DNA from: Tanytarsus gracilentus
Lineage: Eukaryota > Arthropoda > Insecta > Diptera > Chironomidae
Direction of reading: 5' to 3'
Assembly (NCBI GenBank): GCA_038502055.1
Contig: JAXRKN010000045.1
Coordinates: 11,335,501 to 11,399,500 of the forward strand
DNA length: 64,000 nucleotides
Shown: positions 35,828-46,800 of the stretch, one piece after another
How the letters are laid out: every line of letters begins with the position of its first letter
Position numbering within the stretch: position 1 is the stretch's first letter
Translations under genes and position numbers: made by a program
The notes under the pieces: model-generated
Databases searched by the model: none
Told to the model about the DNA's origin: nothing
The model's input: only the letters and a program-made list of their open reading frames with translations

Positions 35828-36206
35828 TCTTGATGTTTAAAAGGAGCGAGTTTGTGTTGTGAAATAGTTAAGCTAATTAAATTGATAGAAATAAGTAGAT
35901 AAGTGCTTTAATTTGATTAAAATGTGAGAGCAGTTTTTGTAGCGTGAATTTTGTAAAATGGCGCGGAACTTGAATTTTTTTAACGGTTTTTTAAAGTCGT
36001 CTTCACAAAAAAAGAGAGGGCTAGAAACTATGAAATTTTACAAAGAAATAAATGACGAGTAAGATAAATTTTAATTTAATTTAAGCTTTAGTTTAATTTA
36101 CTTTAAACACTTTCATAAAAAACTTTCAATTCCAAAGCAGGTTAAAAATTTTAACGGTTTTTTAATTGAGTGCTCAGCAAAAATGACATGATTTTTTTAA
36201 ATAAAT

Positions 36207-36443
36207 CCTGCGTGGGACATGAAAACCGTTGAAGCCGTAAATTTAAATAAAAGTATACTTTTTGTATACAACTGTCTATTGAAAATACGTTGAAGCCGAG
36301 ATTTAAATTTTATTTGTATGAGGATTTTTTGAATTTTAACGGTAACATTTGGTCATGTCCCACGCAGGGACATTTAAATATTTAAATTTACGGCTTCAAC
36401 GGTTTTCATGTCCCACGCAGGATTTGGTCATGTCCCACGCAGG
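36207..36443. mobile_element. MITE-like foldback element with 8-bp target duplication
   Basis: A perfect 43-bp inverted repeat (36207-36249 against 36379-36421) starts CCTGCGTGGGACATG and reads on through 'aaaccgttgaagccgtaaa'. The motif CATGTCCCACGCAGG occurs again at about 36354-36368 and at the outer right end (36429-36443), so the ends form TIRs of about 16 bases. AAATAAAT directly flanks both sides (36199-36206 and 36444-36451), consistent with an 8-bp target-site duplication as made by hAT, P or Merlin-type transposases. There is no coding capacity. Confidence 0.72.
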
Positions 36444-37445
36444 AAATAAATTAATACACGATTTGCTAAGAATTTAAGGGAATTAAAACATCAAACCCAG
36501 ACACAACCGAAATGTCATATCAAAAAAAATTTCGTTATCATTAGACTCTCCTTTTCCGTTATAAATTATTCACTACAACAATGTCTGTCACTGTCACAAA
36601 GAAACTATTTTCACTTGTTTAAAAAACAATCTCAAGCGGATTCAATTTCATAAACTAAATATTTTTCTTAGAAGAGGCAAATTTAATTAAAATCATCAAA
36701 CACGTTTTTGTTAAAATTTTAACTTAACGACATGGACGAAAAAAGACTCCATTCAAATTTTCCTCAAAAATCCTCCTGGATTCGAAAATCACTTCCAGGA
36801 ATGCTGTAAAATGTCATTCAGGATTAAAAATAAACCTTAATGTATTAGCTATTACTCCGCAAAAATCAATTTTTATCTCTAATCATTCAAGAGATACGAA
36901 TACCTTTCTAAAATCACAACAAAAAAAAGTGCCGAAAAAAAGGGTAAGTGATGCAGTTAATAAAATTAATTTCTCAGCATCTTAACTAAATTTTTAATAT
37001 TTAATTCACAAAATTTGGATATAGCTCTCAAAACCTTCGCGCCACTTACCCTCTTTTGTCATTAAAAATATCAAACCTCAAATTTCTTTAAATTAATTAA
37101 AATGATTAAATTTTTAATAGTTCTTACTTTTAAAATGTTTGCAGCCTGAACTGTCTGAGGATCAACTTATAACTGACAACTTTTATGCGACAATTAATTT
37201 CAAAACGGTTTGAAAATTGAAACTGGCCATGACTCAGAAATACAATCGCGATCGCATGGCGTTGCCGGCAAAACAAAATCAACACACAAAAGTTTTTAAG
37301 ATCAGCTGAATATGAGCATTTATATATGGCTTACAAACACATACTATCACGATATAGAAAAAAATTATTATGTAATTTTCGGCGCTCTCACGAAATTTTA
37401 TTCTCAGTTCCGTGCGATCGGTCTCTAAAATCAGTCGCAATAAAA
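36444..37445. other. Intergenic region upstream of UGT gene 1
   Basis: AT-rich, no gene found. A TATATA run at about 37318-37324 and TCAGT motifs near 37402 and 37430 are possible core-promoter elements for the first UGT, but no pairing at the right distance is decisive. Confidence 0.45.
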
Positions 37446-39096
37446 ATGAAATTCCAAACTTTTTTCATTTCATTTTTGCTAATTTTTCCAACATTTTATT
37501 GTGCTAAAATTTTGATAGTTTTTCCAACGCTCAGTATTTCACATGTGATACCACTTCAATCGCTTGCCAAAGCTTTAGCTTTAGCTGAAAATGGACACGA
37601 AATAACTTTTGTATCGGCATTTCCGCAAAGTAAACCAATTAAAAATTACCGAGACATAAAAATTCCATACAATGAAGAAGACAAAGCGTTTGTGACGGAA
37701 GTGGCAAAGGATCCTAAAGGAGTTAGCATGATTAAAATGTTGAGCGGGCTGCCGGCAATGATTTACAAAATTGGCAACAACACACTCAATATGCCCGAGA
37801 TGAAAAAACTTATGAACGAAGAGAAGTTTGAATTGCTCATTGTCGGATTTTTTATGACCGAGTTTGTCCTTGGACTTGGTGATCATTTCAAATGTCCGAC
37901 AATAGTTTTCAGTCCAGCCGGCGTATTTTCTACACTAACTAATATGGTTGGAAATCCAATCTCGCCAGATTCGGTACCACATTTTGCCAAGCAAGCCGTT
38001 GACGTTAAAACTTTTTTCGGGCGTGTTCAAAACTTTCTCGTGAACACGATCGAGATAACGGTGATGCAGAATCTTTTCAAGTATTTTGGAAAACAGGTTT
38101 ATTAGTGAGTAAAACGAGTCAGCATGTTTCATTTCTTAATCAAAATTTTAAATTATATAGCTCGAATTTTCCATCAGACCGCTATCGATCGTATGAAGAG
38201 TCATTGCAGAATGTGTCGCTGATTTTTATCAACACGCACTTCAGTTCCATCGCACCTCGACCCTATCTTCCGAATGTTGTTGAGGTTGGAGGGATTCAAG
38301 TAAAGCCTGCACCTTCACCACTTCCGGAGGATCTTAAAAAATTCCTCGACGAAGCTGAGCATGGCGCAATTTTATTCAGTCTCGGTTCGAATGCAAAAAG
38401 CACTTTTCTGCCGAAAGAGGTTTTAGCAAAACTACTTGGAGCTTTTAAAAAAGTTAAGCAACGAATTTTAATGAAATGGGAATCGGATGTGCTGGAAGGC
38501 AAACCTGAAAATGTTTTCATCAGCAAGTGGCTGCCTCAGGATGATGTTTTGGCTCATAAAAATCTCAAAGCATTCATCTCACATTGCGGCTATGGAGGTG
38601 TCATCGAGGCAAAATATCATGGCGTTCCAATTATCGCAATTCCTTTCTTCGGCGATCAACCCACAAATGCTAAAATGATTGAACAAGAAGGTTGGGGAAT
38701 TAAAGTTGATTTATCATCCGTCACTGAAGAGTCTTTGAAGAATGTCATCGAGGAAATTATCAATAATCCAAAGTAATTTTTTTCTAATTATTTAAACTTT
38801 TACTAATTTAATTTCCCTTTAGGTATTCTCAAACTGTTAAACGCTTCTCAGAATTGGCTAAAGACCGTCCTATGAATGCGCAGCAAACTGCTGTTTATTG
38901 GGTTGAGTACGTGATAAGGCATAAGGGAGCACCTCACTTGCATTATCCAGCTGCTCACTTCAACATCATTCAAAAGAATTCTATCGATGTACTGGCATTT
39001 ATTTTTGCTGCCATTTATGTCGCTTTTAAGTTGATTAGATTTATTTTAAGTAAAATTTGTTGTACTTCAAAAGGTGGAAAGTCAAAGAGAGAATAA
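37446..39096 (+). CDS. UDP-glycosyltransferase 1 (microsomal, tandem pair)
   Basis: Three exons: 37446-38104, 38161-38772 and 38823-39096, GT-AG, giving 514 residues, the normal UGT length. I chose the ATG at 37446 because it opens directly on a signal peptide (MKFQTFFISFLLIFPTFYC) followed by AKILIVFPTLSISHV; an in-frame ATG 120 bases earlier would put 40 charged residues in front. The C-terminal half carries the UGT signature from about residue 340 (KWLPQDDVLAHKNLKAFISH, then CGYGGVIEAKYHGVPIIAIP and DQPTNA). The end has one membrane helix (IDVLAFIFAAIYVAFKLIRF) and a basic cytosolic tail (KGGKSKRE), so it is an ER type-I protein. It would transfer a sugar, usually glucose in insects, to small lipophilic molecules. 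The signature reads HCG where most UGTs have HGG. Confidence 0.95.
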
Positions 39097-39426
39097 TTTA
39101 ATTTTTTTGGTTCATTGTTTTTTAAATGTCTAAAAATATTTCTCAGGGGGGAGCGACTAGTATATAAATTTATATAGTTATATACCTAAAAAAAAATAAT
39201 GATAAAATTTTTAATTTTCGATTACACATATAAATTATTTTATATATTTCAGATACTTTTTGTTTTTTCTTAGAAAATTCTTTATTACTCTATATTGGTG
39301 ATTTTTAAAAATAAACTGATAAAAAATGTCCATAAACATTCTGATAAAGTAAAATACAATCAACAAAAACAAAAATCTTCTTATCAACCACGTGTGAGAT
39401 AGTTCAACGACCTTGAAAATTTGTTA

Positions 39427-39466
39427 TCTCAATTTTGATAAATTTGTTATCAATTTTTCGAGATAT
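39427..39466 (+). repeat. 40-bp direct repeat, left copy
   Basis: Identical to 40044-40083 over 40 bases ('tctcaattttgataaattt' through 'tttttcgagatat'). The two copies bracket 577 bases that include the second SINE. After the left copy the sequence continues TAGTT, without the TATA box seen after the right copy. Confidence 0.85.
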
Positions 39467-39777
39467 TAGTTAAAGTGGATTAATAAGACTTGCAGAAATT
39501 TTTACTACTGTTACTTGCGCTTCTGTTATATTCAATGATAAGCTCTGTATTAGTTTCACAAGAGGGGTTCTTAGCTTATTTAAGTGTCATCCCATGCACT
39601 TCTCTATGTAGTGTCACCACCTTATTGGGCCTCATAGGAAAGGCCGATTCTCAACAGAGCAAGTTCTAATGGATCTCACATTGTTCTGAATCTCGTTTAC
39701 GTCAAGCGTTATCAACTCATCAAAGGGCTTAGTTCTACTCCCACAGTCTAGTGAACGCAATATAAGTAACCTCTCCT

Positions 39778-40036
39778 GTAAGATTCTCCAAATGAATCCA
39801 ACCTAATACGACCAGTCCACAGACCGAACTCAGTGAGTAGATGCTGAGTTTAAAAATATCAATTTTCGATTTTTATAAGCGAAAAAGGTCATCATGCGAT
39901 CCTTTACCTGATTTTGAACACAGGACTCGAGAGTAGGCATGTTGTCATTTTAAAAACACACCGAAAATTTCCATAAACATTTTAAAGTGAAACACACCCA
40001 TGCCACTGATCCACTTGACCAATGACACGATGATTC
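39778..40036 (-). mobile_element. tRNA-derived SINE, copy 2 (between the UGT genes)
   Basis: On the minus strand the head reads GTCATTGGTCAAGTGGATC (A-box-like), then after an AT-rich spacer CCTGTGTTCAAAATCAGG (B-box/T-arm-like). The body shares 'accagtccacagaccgaact', 'aagcgaaaaagg' and 'tttgaacacaggactcgag' with copy 1 in the PhKgamma intron. It is more diverged and has an expanded anticodon-arm region. The left limit is uncertain; related sequence may reach about 39590. Confidence 0.62.
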
Positions 40037-40043
40037 TTGTTTG

Positions 40044-40083
40044 TCTCAATTTTGATAAATTTGTTATCAATTTTTCGAGATAT
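40044..40083 (+). repeat. 40-bp direct repeat, right copy
   Basis: Perfect copy of 39427-39466. Its last three bases (TAT) form the start of the UGT2 TATA box. Confidence 0.85.
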
Positions 40084-40117
40084 AAAAAGTCACAAGCACT
40101 TCAATCAATAGTTCAGT
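40081..40117 (+). promoter_or_regulatory. Core promoter of UGT gene 2 (TATA plus initiator)
   Basis: TATAAAAA at 40081-40088 is followed by the insect initiator consensus TCAGT at 40113-40117. Taking the A at 40115 as the start site puts the TATA box at about -34 and leaves a 41-base 5' UTR before the ATG at 40156. The spacing is as expected for arthropod TATA/Inr promoters. Confidence 0.7.
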
Positions 40118-40155
40118 CTTTGATGAGTGTTGGAAGGAATTAAAACTCAAAAATT

Positions 40156-41837
40156 ATGTCGAGTTTAAAGAAAATAATAATTTTAGTTATTTCAATAACT
40201 GTGAGCTTAAATTTAGCAAACTCTTCGAAAATATTAATAGCTCACCCATCACCATCGCGTTCGCATGTTCTTGGGGTGCAAGCAATAGCAAAAATTCTCG
40301 CTGAAAATGGACATGAAGTAACTCACATTACAACTTTCCCACCTACAAAACATATAAAAAATTATCGAGTAATTGATGTGCCGAGTGATGGCAGTGAAAT
40401 GGATATTATTAAAGAAATGATTAAAAAACCTGGACGATTTTCAGGATCAGCAATGTTTCAATTTCCAAAAATGCTCTCTAAAATTGGCAATGACACATTG
40501 CAATCGCCTGAAGTTCGAAAGTTAATGGATGAAGGAGAATTTGATCTTTTAATAGTCGGATATTTTTTCTCCGAATATTTGCTTGGTCTTGGCGATCACT
40601 TTAAGTGTCCAACAATCCTCATAAGTCCTCATGGTATGATGACACCGTTAGCAAGCATGGTTGGAAATCCTTTGGGCATTCCAGCATCACCTCATATCGC
40701 TCTTTTACTTGGAAATGATTTTTTTTCGAGACTTGCAACTCTAATGATGTACAGTTTTGATATTATGTTTGGAAAAATTCTTTTTCAACCTTCTTCGAGG
40801 GAAGTTTATGAGTAAGCTATTATTTTCATTTTATTCACGTTATTTAATTTATTCAATATTTAAACATCTCTAAGAATTGAAATCTTGTTTGACTCATTTC
40901 TATTATTTTTGTTCAAATCAATTAATTTTTACCTCTCAGTTACAATTTTCCATCCGACCGTTATCGATCATATGAAGAGTCATTGAAAAATGTGTCACTT
41001 TTATTACTCAACACCCACTTCAGTTCAACTCAACCTCGACCTTATCTTCCGAATGTTATTGAGGTCGGTGGACTTCAAGTGAAACCAACACCTTCACCAC
41101 TTCCAGTGGATCTTAAAAAATTCCTCGACGAAGCTGAGCATGGCGCGATTTTATTCAGTTTCGGTTCGAATGTCAAAAGCAATTTTTTGTCGCAAGAAAC
41201 TTTAACGACAATTTTGAAAGTTTTCTCAAAAATTAAGCAAAAAGTTGTGATGAAGTGGGAATCGGATGTGCTGGAAGGCAAACCTGAAAATGTTTTCATT
41301 AGCAAGTGGCTGCCTCAGGATGATGTCTTGGCTCATAAAAATCTCAAAGCATTCATCTCACATTGCGGCTATGGTGGTGTCATCGAGGCAAAATATCATG
41401 GCGTTCCAATTATCGGAATTCCAATTTTTGGCGACCAACCAACAAATGCTGACATTATCGTTAAGGAAGGTTGGGGCATAAGAATTGATCTCCTTGACTT
41501 AACTGAAGAATTACTTTTCAATGGCATTAATGACGTTATAACTAATTCAAGCTACTCACAAGTCGTTCAAAAACTCTCAAAATTATCTAAAGATCGTCCG
41601 ATGAATGCTCAGCAAACTGCAATTTATTGGATTGAATATGTCATCAGACACAACGGAGCACCTCACTTGCACTATCCAGGAGCCGATTTGAATTTCTTCC
41701 AAGATAACTCTTTAGATTTGATTGCATTCATTGTCATTGCTATTTATGTGATTTATAAAATTTTAAAAATCATTATCGTTGCACTTTGTAGAAAGTGCTG
41801 CTGTAGGAGGCGAGCAAAAAAGCAAAAAACTCAGTAA
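40156..41837 (+). CDS. UDP-glycosyltransferase 2 (microsomal, tandem pair)
   Basis: Two exons: 40156-40811 and 40940-41837, GT-AG, giving 517 residues. It has a signal peptide (MSSLKKIIILVISITVSLNL), SKILIAHPSPSRSHV, the substrate-binding half, then the UGT signature (KWLPQDDVLAHKNLKAFISH to CGYGGVIEAKYHGVPIIGIP, DQPTNA), a C-terminal membrane helix (LIAFIVIAIYVIYKILKIII) and a Cys/basic tail (RKCCCRRRAKKQKTQ). It shares the first intron position with UGT1 but lacks UGT1's second intron. It is a tandem duplicate about 1.1 kb downstream. The N-terminal acceptor-binding half has diverged far more than the sugar-donor half, which suggests a different acceptor range. It has the same HCG variant as UGT1. 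Confidence 0.95.
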
Positions 41838-43813
41838 AATAAAAAATTAATTTTTAAGATTTTTATTTTTCTAAATAAATTGAATTTATGCTATAGCATC
41901 AATGTATGCAAAAAAATCATAGAAATTTTTAAATCCTCGGATTAAATTTTAACTGTTTTTCTTGCCAAAAGATGGAGCTACACGTTATTAGACTTGTTAA
42001 AAATCTGATGTCAATTAATGTTGTAAAAATTCATGAATTTTTGAGTTAAAGCTTGATGATTGATTAAATTTTAACTTTTTAAAATATTAAAAATTAAATA
42101 AAATTAAAAGACCAAGAAGACTCCGGTTCAAAATTTACTTTTTTGCTAGTTTTAAATCACCAAATAGAAAAACTTAATATCAAAAGTAGAAAATTTATTT
42201 TTTCTCCGCGCATTTTTCATAAAGTCGTGCCTTTGAGAGTCACCCAACTAAATTAAGATTTATCGTCCTTACTTCTCCCTCGATGTCACACCAACTCATG
42301 CCTCATATACTGAAATTTAAAATTCTGAAATGTCAACTTCGAGGACCTTTTTTGCTCATCTCAGCCACTACGCAAATTGAATAAATGATGCAAAGCTTTT
42401 TTATTTGAAACAAAAATTTTTATTAAACCAACTTTGAATAAAACTTTCGGCTACATTCGTACGTTTTTGTAACTCTTAAACCTAAAATTATTCTGTGTGA
42501 ATTATTCAAGAAAAAAAATAATAAGGGTCAAAAAGATTTTCTTCTTTTTGCTAAATTTTGTGGTTTTAGAAAATTTTATGGATTTTTTTTCATATGTATT
42601 TTTTCATGTACAAAGTTTATATAAAATTGTAAGACATTTATGATGATTTATTATATATTTAATTTATTCAGCTTATGTGCAACATCATCATCATCGTGGT
42701 TGTACGCTACAAGTCTAACACATATTTTTCTCTTCATTTATGGTTATTTTATGCATGCCAGCATAATTATTCCTCATTGCGCATTCATAAGTTTCATTGT
42801 AACAAATTTTTAATTAAAATAATTTTTCTTTTTAATTTTAAATCTGAGATTTTCATGCAGGAAAAAAGTTTAAAACGAACCAACACCAGATTAATTGTTT
42901 TATTTAAAAATTGCCTTCTCCTAATTTTTAATTGCCAAACAAAAAAATTTTAAATCCCATTTTCAAGTAAAATTTTGCTTAACTTATAATCGACAAAATT
43001 GCTATAAAAACTATTTTGGGAAAATCTCAAATATTTTTTTCATACATCGATTTGTTCAACATATTTTACTTTTTTCAAAGGTTAGAGGAAAATTTATAGA
43101 AAAACCTTTAAAAGAAATTTCCTCTAATAATCATAATCACCCAGTTTGTTTACGGCAGTTTATTAACAGCTCTAAATTTTAATCAGTTATAATTTTTATC
43201 TAGGTTTAGGTGGGAAAATTTTAAATTTGTTTTAAATTTAAAGAGTGTAATAATTTCCAATATTAAGTTTTTCGATAACTTTCAAGGGCTAAAAATCATT
43301 AAACTCCTTTTTAGCCATCAAAATTATAGTCTAAATAAAACATTTTGTTGAAATTAAAAAATTCTAGCAGAACTGCTGGAAACAACAAAAAAAGATAAAA
43401 ACACTTTTCTAGGATAATTGATGTTAATGAAATTTTTAATTATTTATAGCAGTTTTTAAAAATTTTCTAATAAAATTCATTCATAAATTTTTTTTGCTAA
43501 TTTGCAAAGCATTTTCACAAAAATTAACATTTCTTTGATTTCTTTCTTCAAACAATTTTTATCCATGTTTATAAAGATTACAATAATTTTTTTAAACTGC
43601 CAGAAATTCAAATTTAACCGTTAAAACTTTCCCACCCACACCTAGTTTGAAATGCTCTTTTATATATACACAATAGTTTCTTTAATTCTGTTAGTATCAA
43701 AATAAAATTTTACGTTTGTACCAAATGTCAATCCTGCACAATTCCCATAACTTTTTTTTTTTCTCAAAAAAACGACAATAAACAGCTTAAAGAAAATGTT
43801 CATAACACTTTAA
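41838..43813. other. Convergent intergenic region, UGT2 to HIF-alpha
   Basis: About 2 kb of AT-rich sequence without a credible gene. It should contain the UGT2 3' UTR and, on the minus strand, the HIF-alpha 3' UTR. No repeat family was recognised. Confidence 0.55.
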
Positions 43814-46800
43814 TCAGAAAAGATTTCCCTCGTAATCTTGTGTTGAATTAAAATCCAATAGAATCTTATTGAGGGCATCAGCATCGATGAAACTTCCAAA
43901 TGCATCGATAATTTTCTGTTCGCCGCTTGGCACCACCAAGTTCGTTCCAAGTGATGGATTTTGTTGCTGCTGCTGACGAGGATTTTGAGCAACGTCATTT
44001 ACTGCTGCTGTTGATGATGTTGAAGGCGAAACAGCTGAGTGACTCAACATTTTGTCGTTTATGACAATCGGAGAGGTCATGCTCTCTTGATGCTCGAGAA
44101 AATCCTGTGATGCATCAATTGTCAATGGCACCTGATGGCGAGATTGTAAAAAAGCTTAAATTAATTTTTTTGATTAAAATTTTTTTCACTAAGATCGAAA
44201 AAAAAAAGTTTTATGACGCAATAAAGCAGAATTTATGGAGCTTTGGATCTTCTTCTTATTGCAATTTTCATTCAATTTTCGCTCTATTTATGACTCAATT
44301 TAAGAAATCTCAGCAATAGCAACGTTGATATTTTTTTTAGGTGGGAGTAAAATGGATTGAAACGATTATTTCAGAATAAAATTAAGTCGTTCGAATTCAA
44401 TGAAGTTTTTTGCCTTTGAAAGATAGAGAATTATGCAGTGAGTGAAGTGAGATCAATGGGTGGATTTTTAAAATTAAATATTTTGCTGTAAAAAAATTCC
44501 AGGAAATTTTCTTTGAAATGGAAAATTTGTCTAGAAGTGAGGTTCGGACTTGAATTTTAAATTGAGGGATTGAAATTGTTTTTGTTTTTGGAAAATAATT
44601 TTCTAGAACTTTTTTTTCACTCAGAAAATTCGCACCCAAAAATTAATTTTCTAAAATTCAAAAAATAACTGAAAATTTCTCATAAAGTTTTCATCCCCTG
44701 TGGGAGTAAAATGTTCTGCATGAAAATGAGGCGAGCATACAAATTCAGGAATTCTTTTCTTCTTCTCGTTTGTCAAACAATTTTTTTCCTCCTTTATCTG
44801 TTTAGCTGCAGCATTTTATGTGTGCTAAAAGTATTTAAGGCATGAGGGTTGAAGAAATACTTTTTTCGCCACTTTACAAATTATTTAAAGTGTTCTGAAA
44901 GCAATTCTTCAACAAAAACACACAAAACAATGTTTTATGCTCAACTCACGCACGTTCTCATTGAAAAATTATGTAAATTTTCATTTTACGTCACACAAGC
45001 GAGTGAAATTGTTTGAACATTTTATTTGCATGTCGCCAAGCTTATTTGGAACTCAATTCATCTCGATTCGAAATTATTCAAATCCTCACTCGAAGTGAAA
45101 TTAGTCGCGCCAATAAATGTTAACCGAAAAAATCCTTTAAGGGTTCGAAGAAAGAGATTTGTGACAATTTATCAAATTTACAAGAAAGTGAGGGTGGAAA
45201 TTTTGTCGTCAAAGTGATGAAAAATTAAAATTTCATGGTAAATAAAATTTTTTAATGATCTTTTAAAACTTGAATAATTAAAATATCCATGAATCTTCTT
45301 CAACCCATGCCATGTGAGTTTGACAACTTTTCTTGGAGACATTTATTTTCTACATGAGCCTGTAGGAGTTACTGAATGTATCATTTTATGAAATCCCTTG
45401 GGAAAAAAGCTCCGCTCCATGACCCAATTTCATTTCGAGCACACGCAGCAAAATTCACAAGTATTGAGGGTGCGACACAAAAATCAGTGGCAATTATTCG
45501 ACATAAAAAAGCCATGAAAAGGAGTTCGTGTGGAAAAAGTTTACGTATCAGAAAGCAAAATCAAGGACGTAGAAATGAAGAGTTTTCACATGCTCGAGTT
45601 TTGTGCTTCGAGAAAATTAGCGAAAAATATCTAAGAATAGAGCTTTCTTGGGCTATCGAGCGGAGATAAGGGTTTGGTGAGAGACATGCGTTTTGAAAAC
45701 AATCCGAGAGGGTCACGCATTCATAGACAACGTGGAGTCGGTGAGCATCTGATTTTGTGGGAAAATAAAGAAAAAGGTTAGGTGAAAATTGCAATAAAAT
45801 TTATCGATCGTGTTATCTTTGCGGAGAATTTCGGATTAGAATTGAAAATTTGAATTTTAACGTTTAAAATATTAAAACGTCAAAATTTAAAATTCTTCCC
45901 AAATTCACCCGCAAAGACAAAATAAAACTCCATAAAAAAATTTCTTTTTGTGATTTTAAATTTTTTTCCTTTTTATTTTTATCATCGAATTTTTCTTTTA
46001 GGTCATTACAATCTAATTTGTAGTTTATTGCGTCATAAATCATTTTTTGTTCTCGATTATCATTTAAGAGAAACTGAAATAAAAAACAATAAAAATTTTC
46101 CATCATTTTGTGAGAGATATTTCGTCATCTAAAGTCACAACAACATTAAATCAGAATTTTATACGCACGAAAATTAAACTCAATAATTTTCATTCTTACT
46201 TTCTCATTCGCAATTATGAACTAAGTTTTTTTTATAAAGCGTTGGTAACGTTACATTTAGTGTTTTTCATTTAAAATTATTTCACGAGATATTTGCCAAT
46301 AAATAGAATTTTTTGCTTCTCATTCTTTCATTTTTTTTGGTGCAACATTTCATTTTTGCAAAGTCTTATTAGCTACTTTTTTAATTTTTTTCTCATTCAT
46401 CTGAATATATTTACGAGTCTTTTTGAATTATTGTAAATTTTTCTTCATATTTTCATCTGCTCATATTTTTCTTTTTGTTCCAGGAATTTTAAATGCCTTT
46501 ACACTTTAATTATTTTTGTGAGGGAACTTTTTTTGAGGTTTTTAGATGTTTTAATTTTTAAGACAGGGGTGGGACGCTCGAAATATTTAATTTTTACATT
46601 GAAGTGGATTTTGCTAAGTATTTCAATGTTCAAGGAATATTAAATTTGTGAGTTTCCCACGTCCTAGTTTTTAAGGGTTGTCGATGAAACTTCTTTAAGG
46701 ACTCGTTAGAATTTTTTTGAACACAAAAGTTAAGTTTTTTTCATTAAATAAACTAGTTTTGATATTTTACAAACTAGACTTTGAACACAAATTTATCCTT

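Noticed and set aside
37326..37445. Upstream in-frame start for UGT1
   Set aside because: It would add 40 charged residues before the signal peptide; the ATG at 37446 matches family architecture.
45376..45669. 97-codon open frame (+) in the HIF-alpha intron
   Set aside because: Basic, low-information composition, no recognised motif or supporting exon structure; likely chance.
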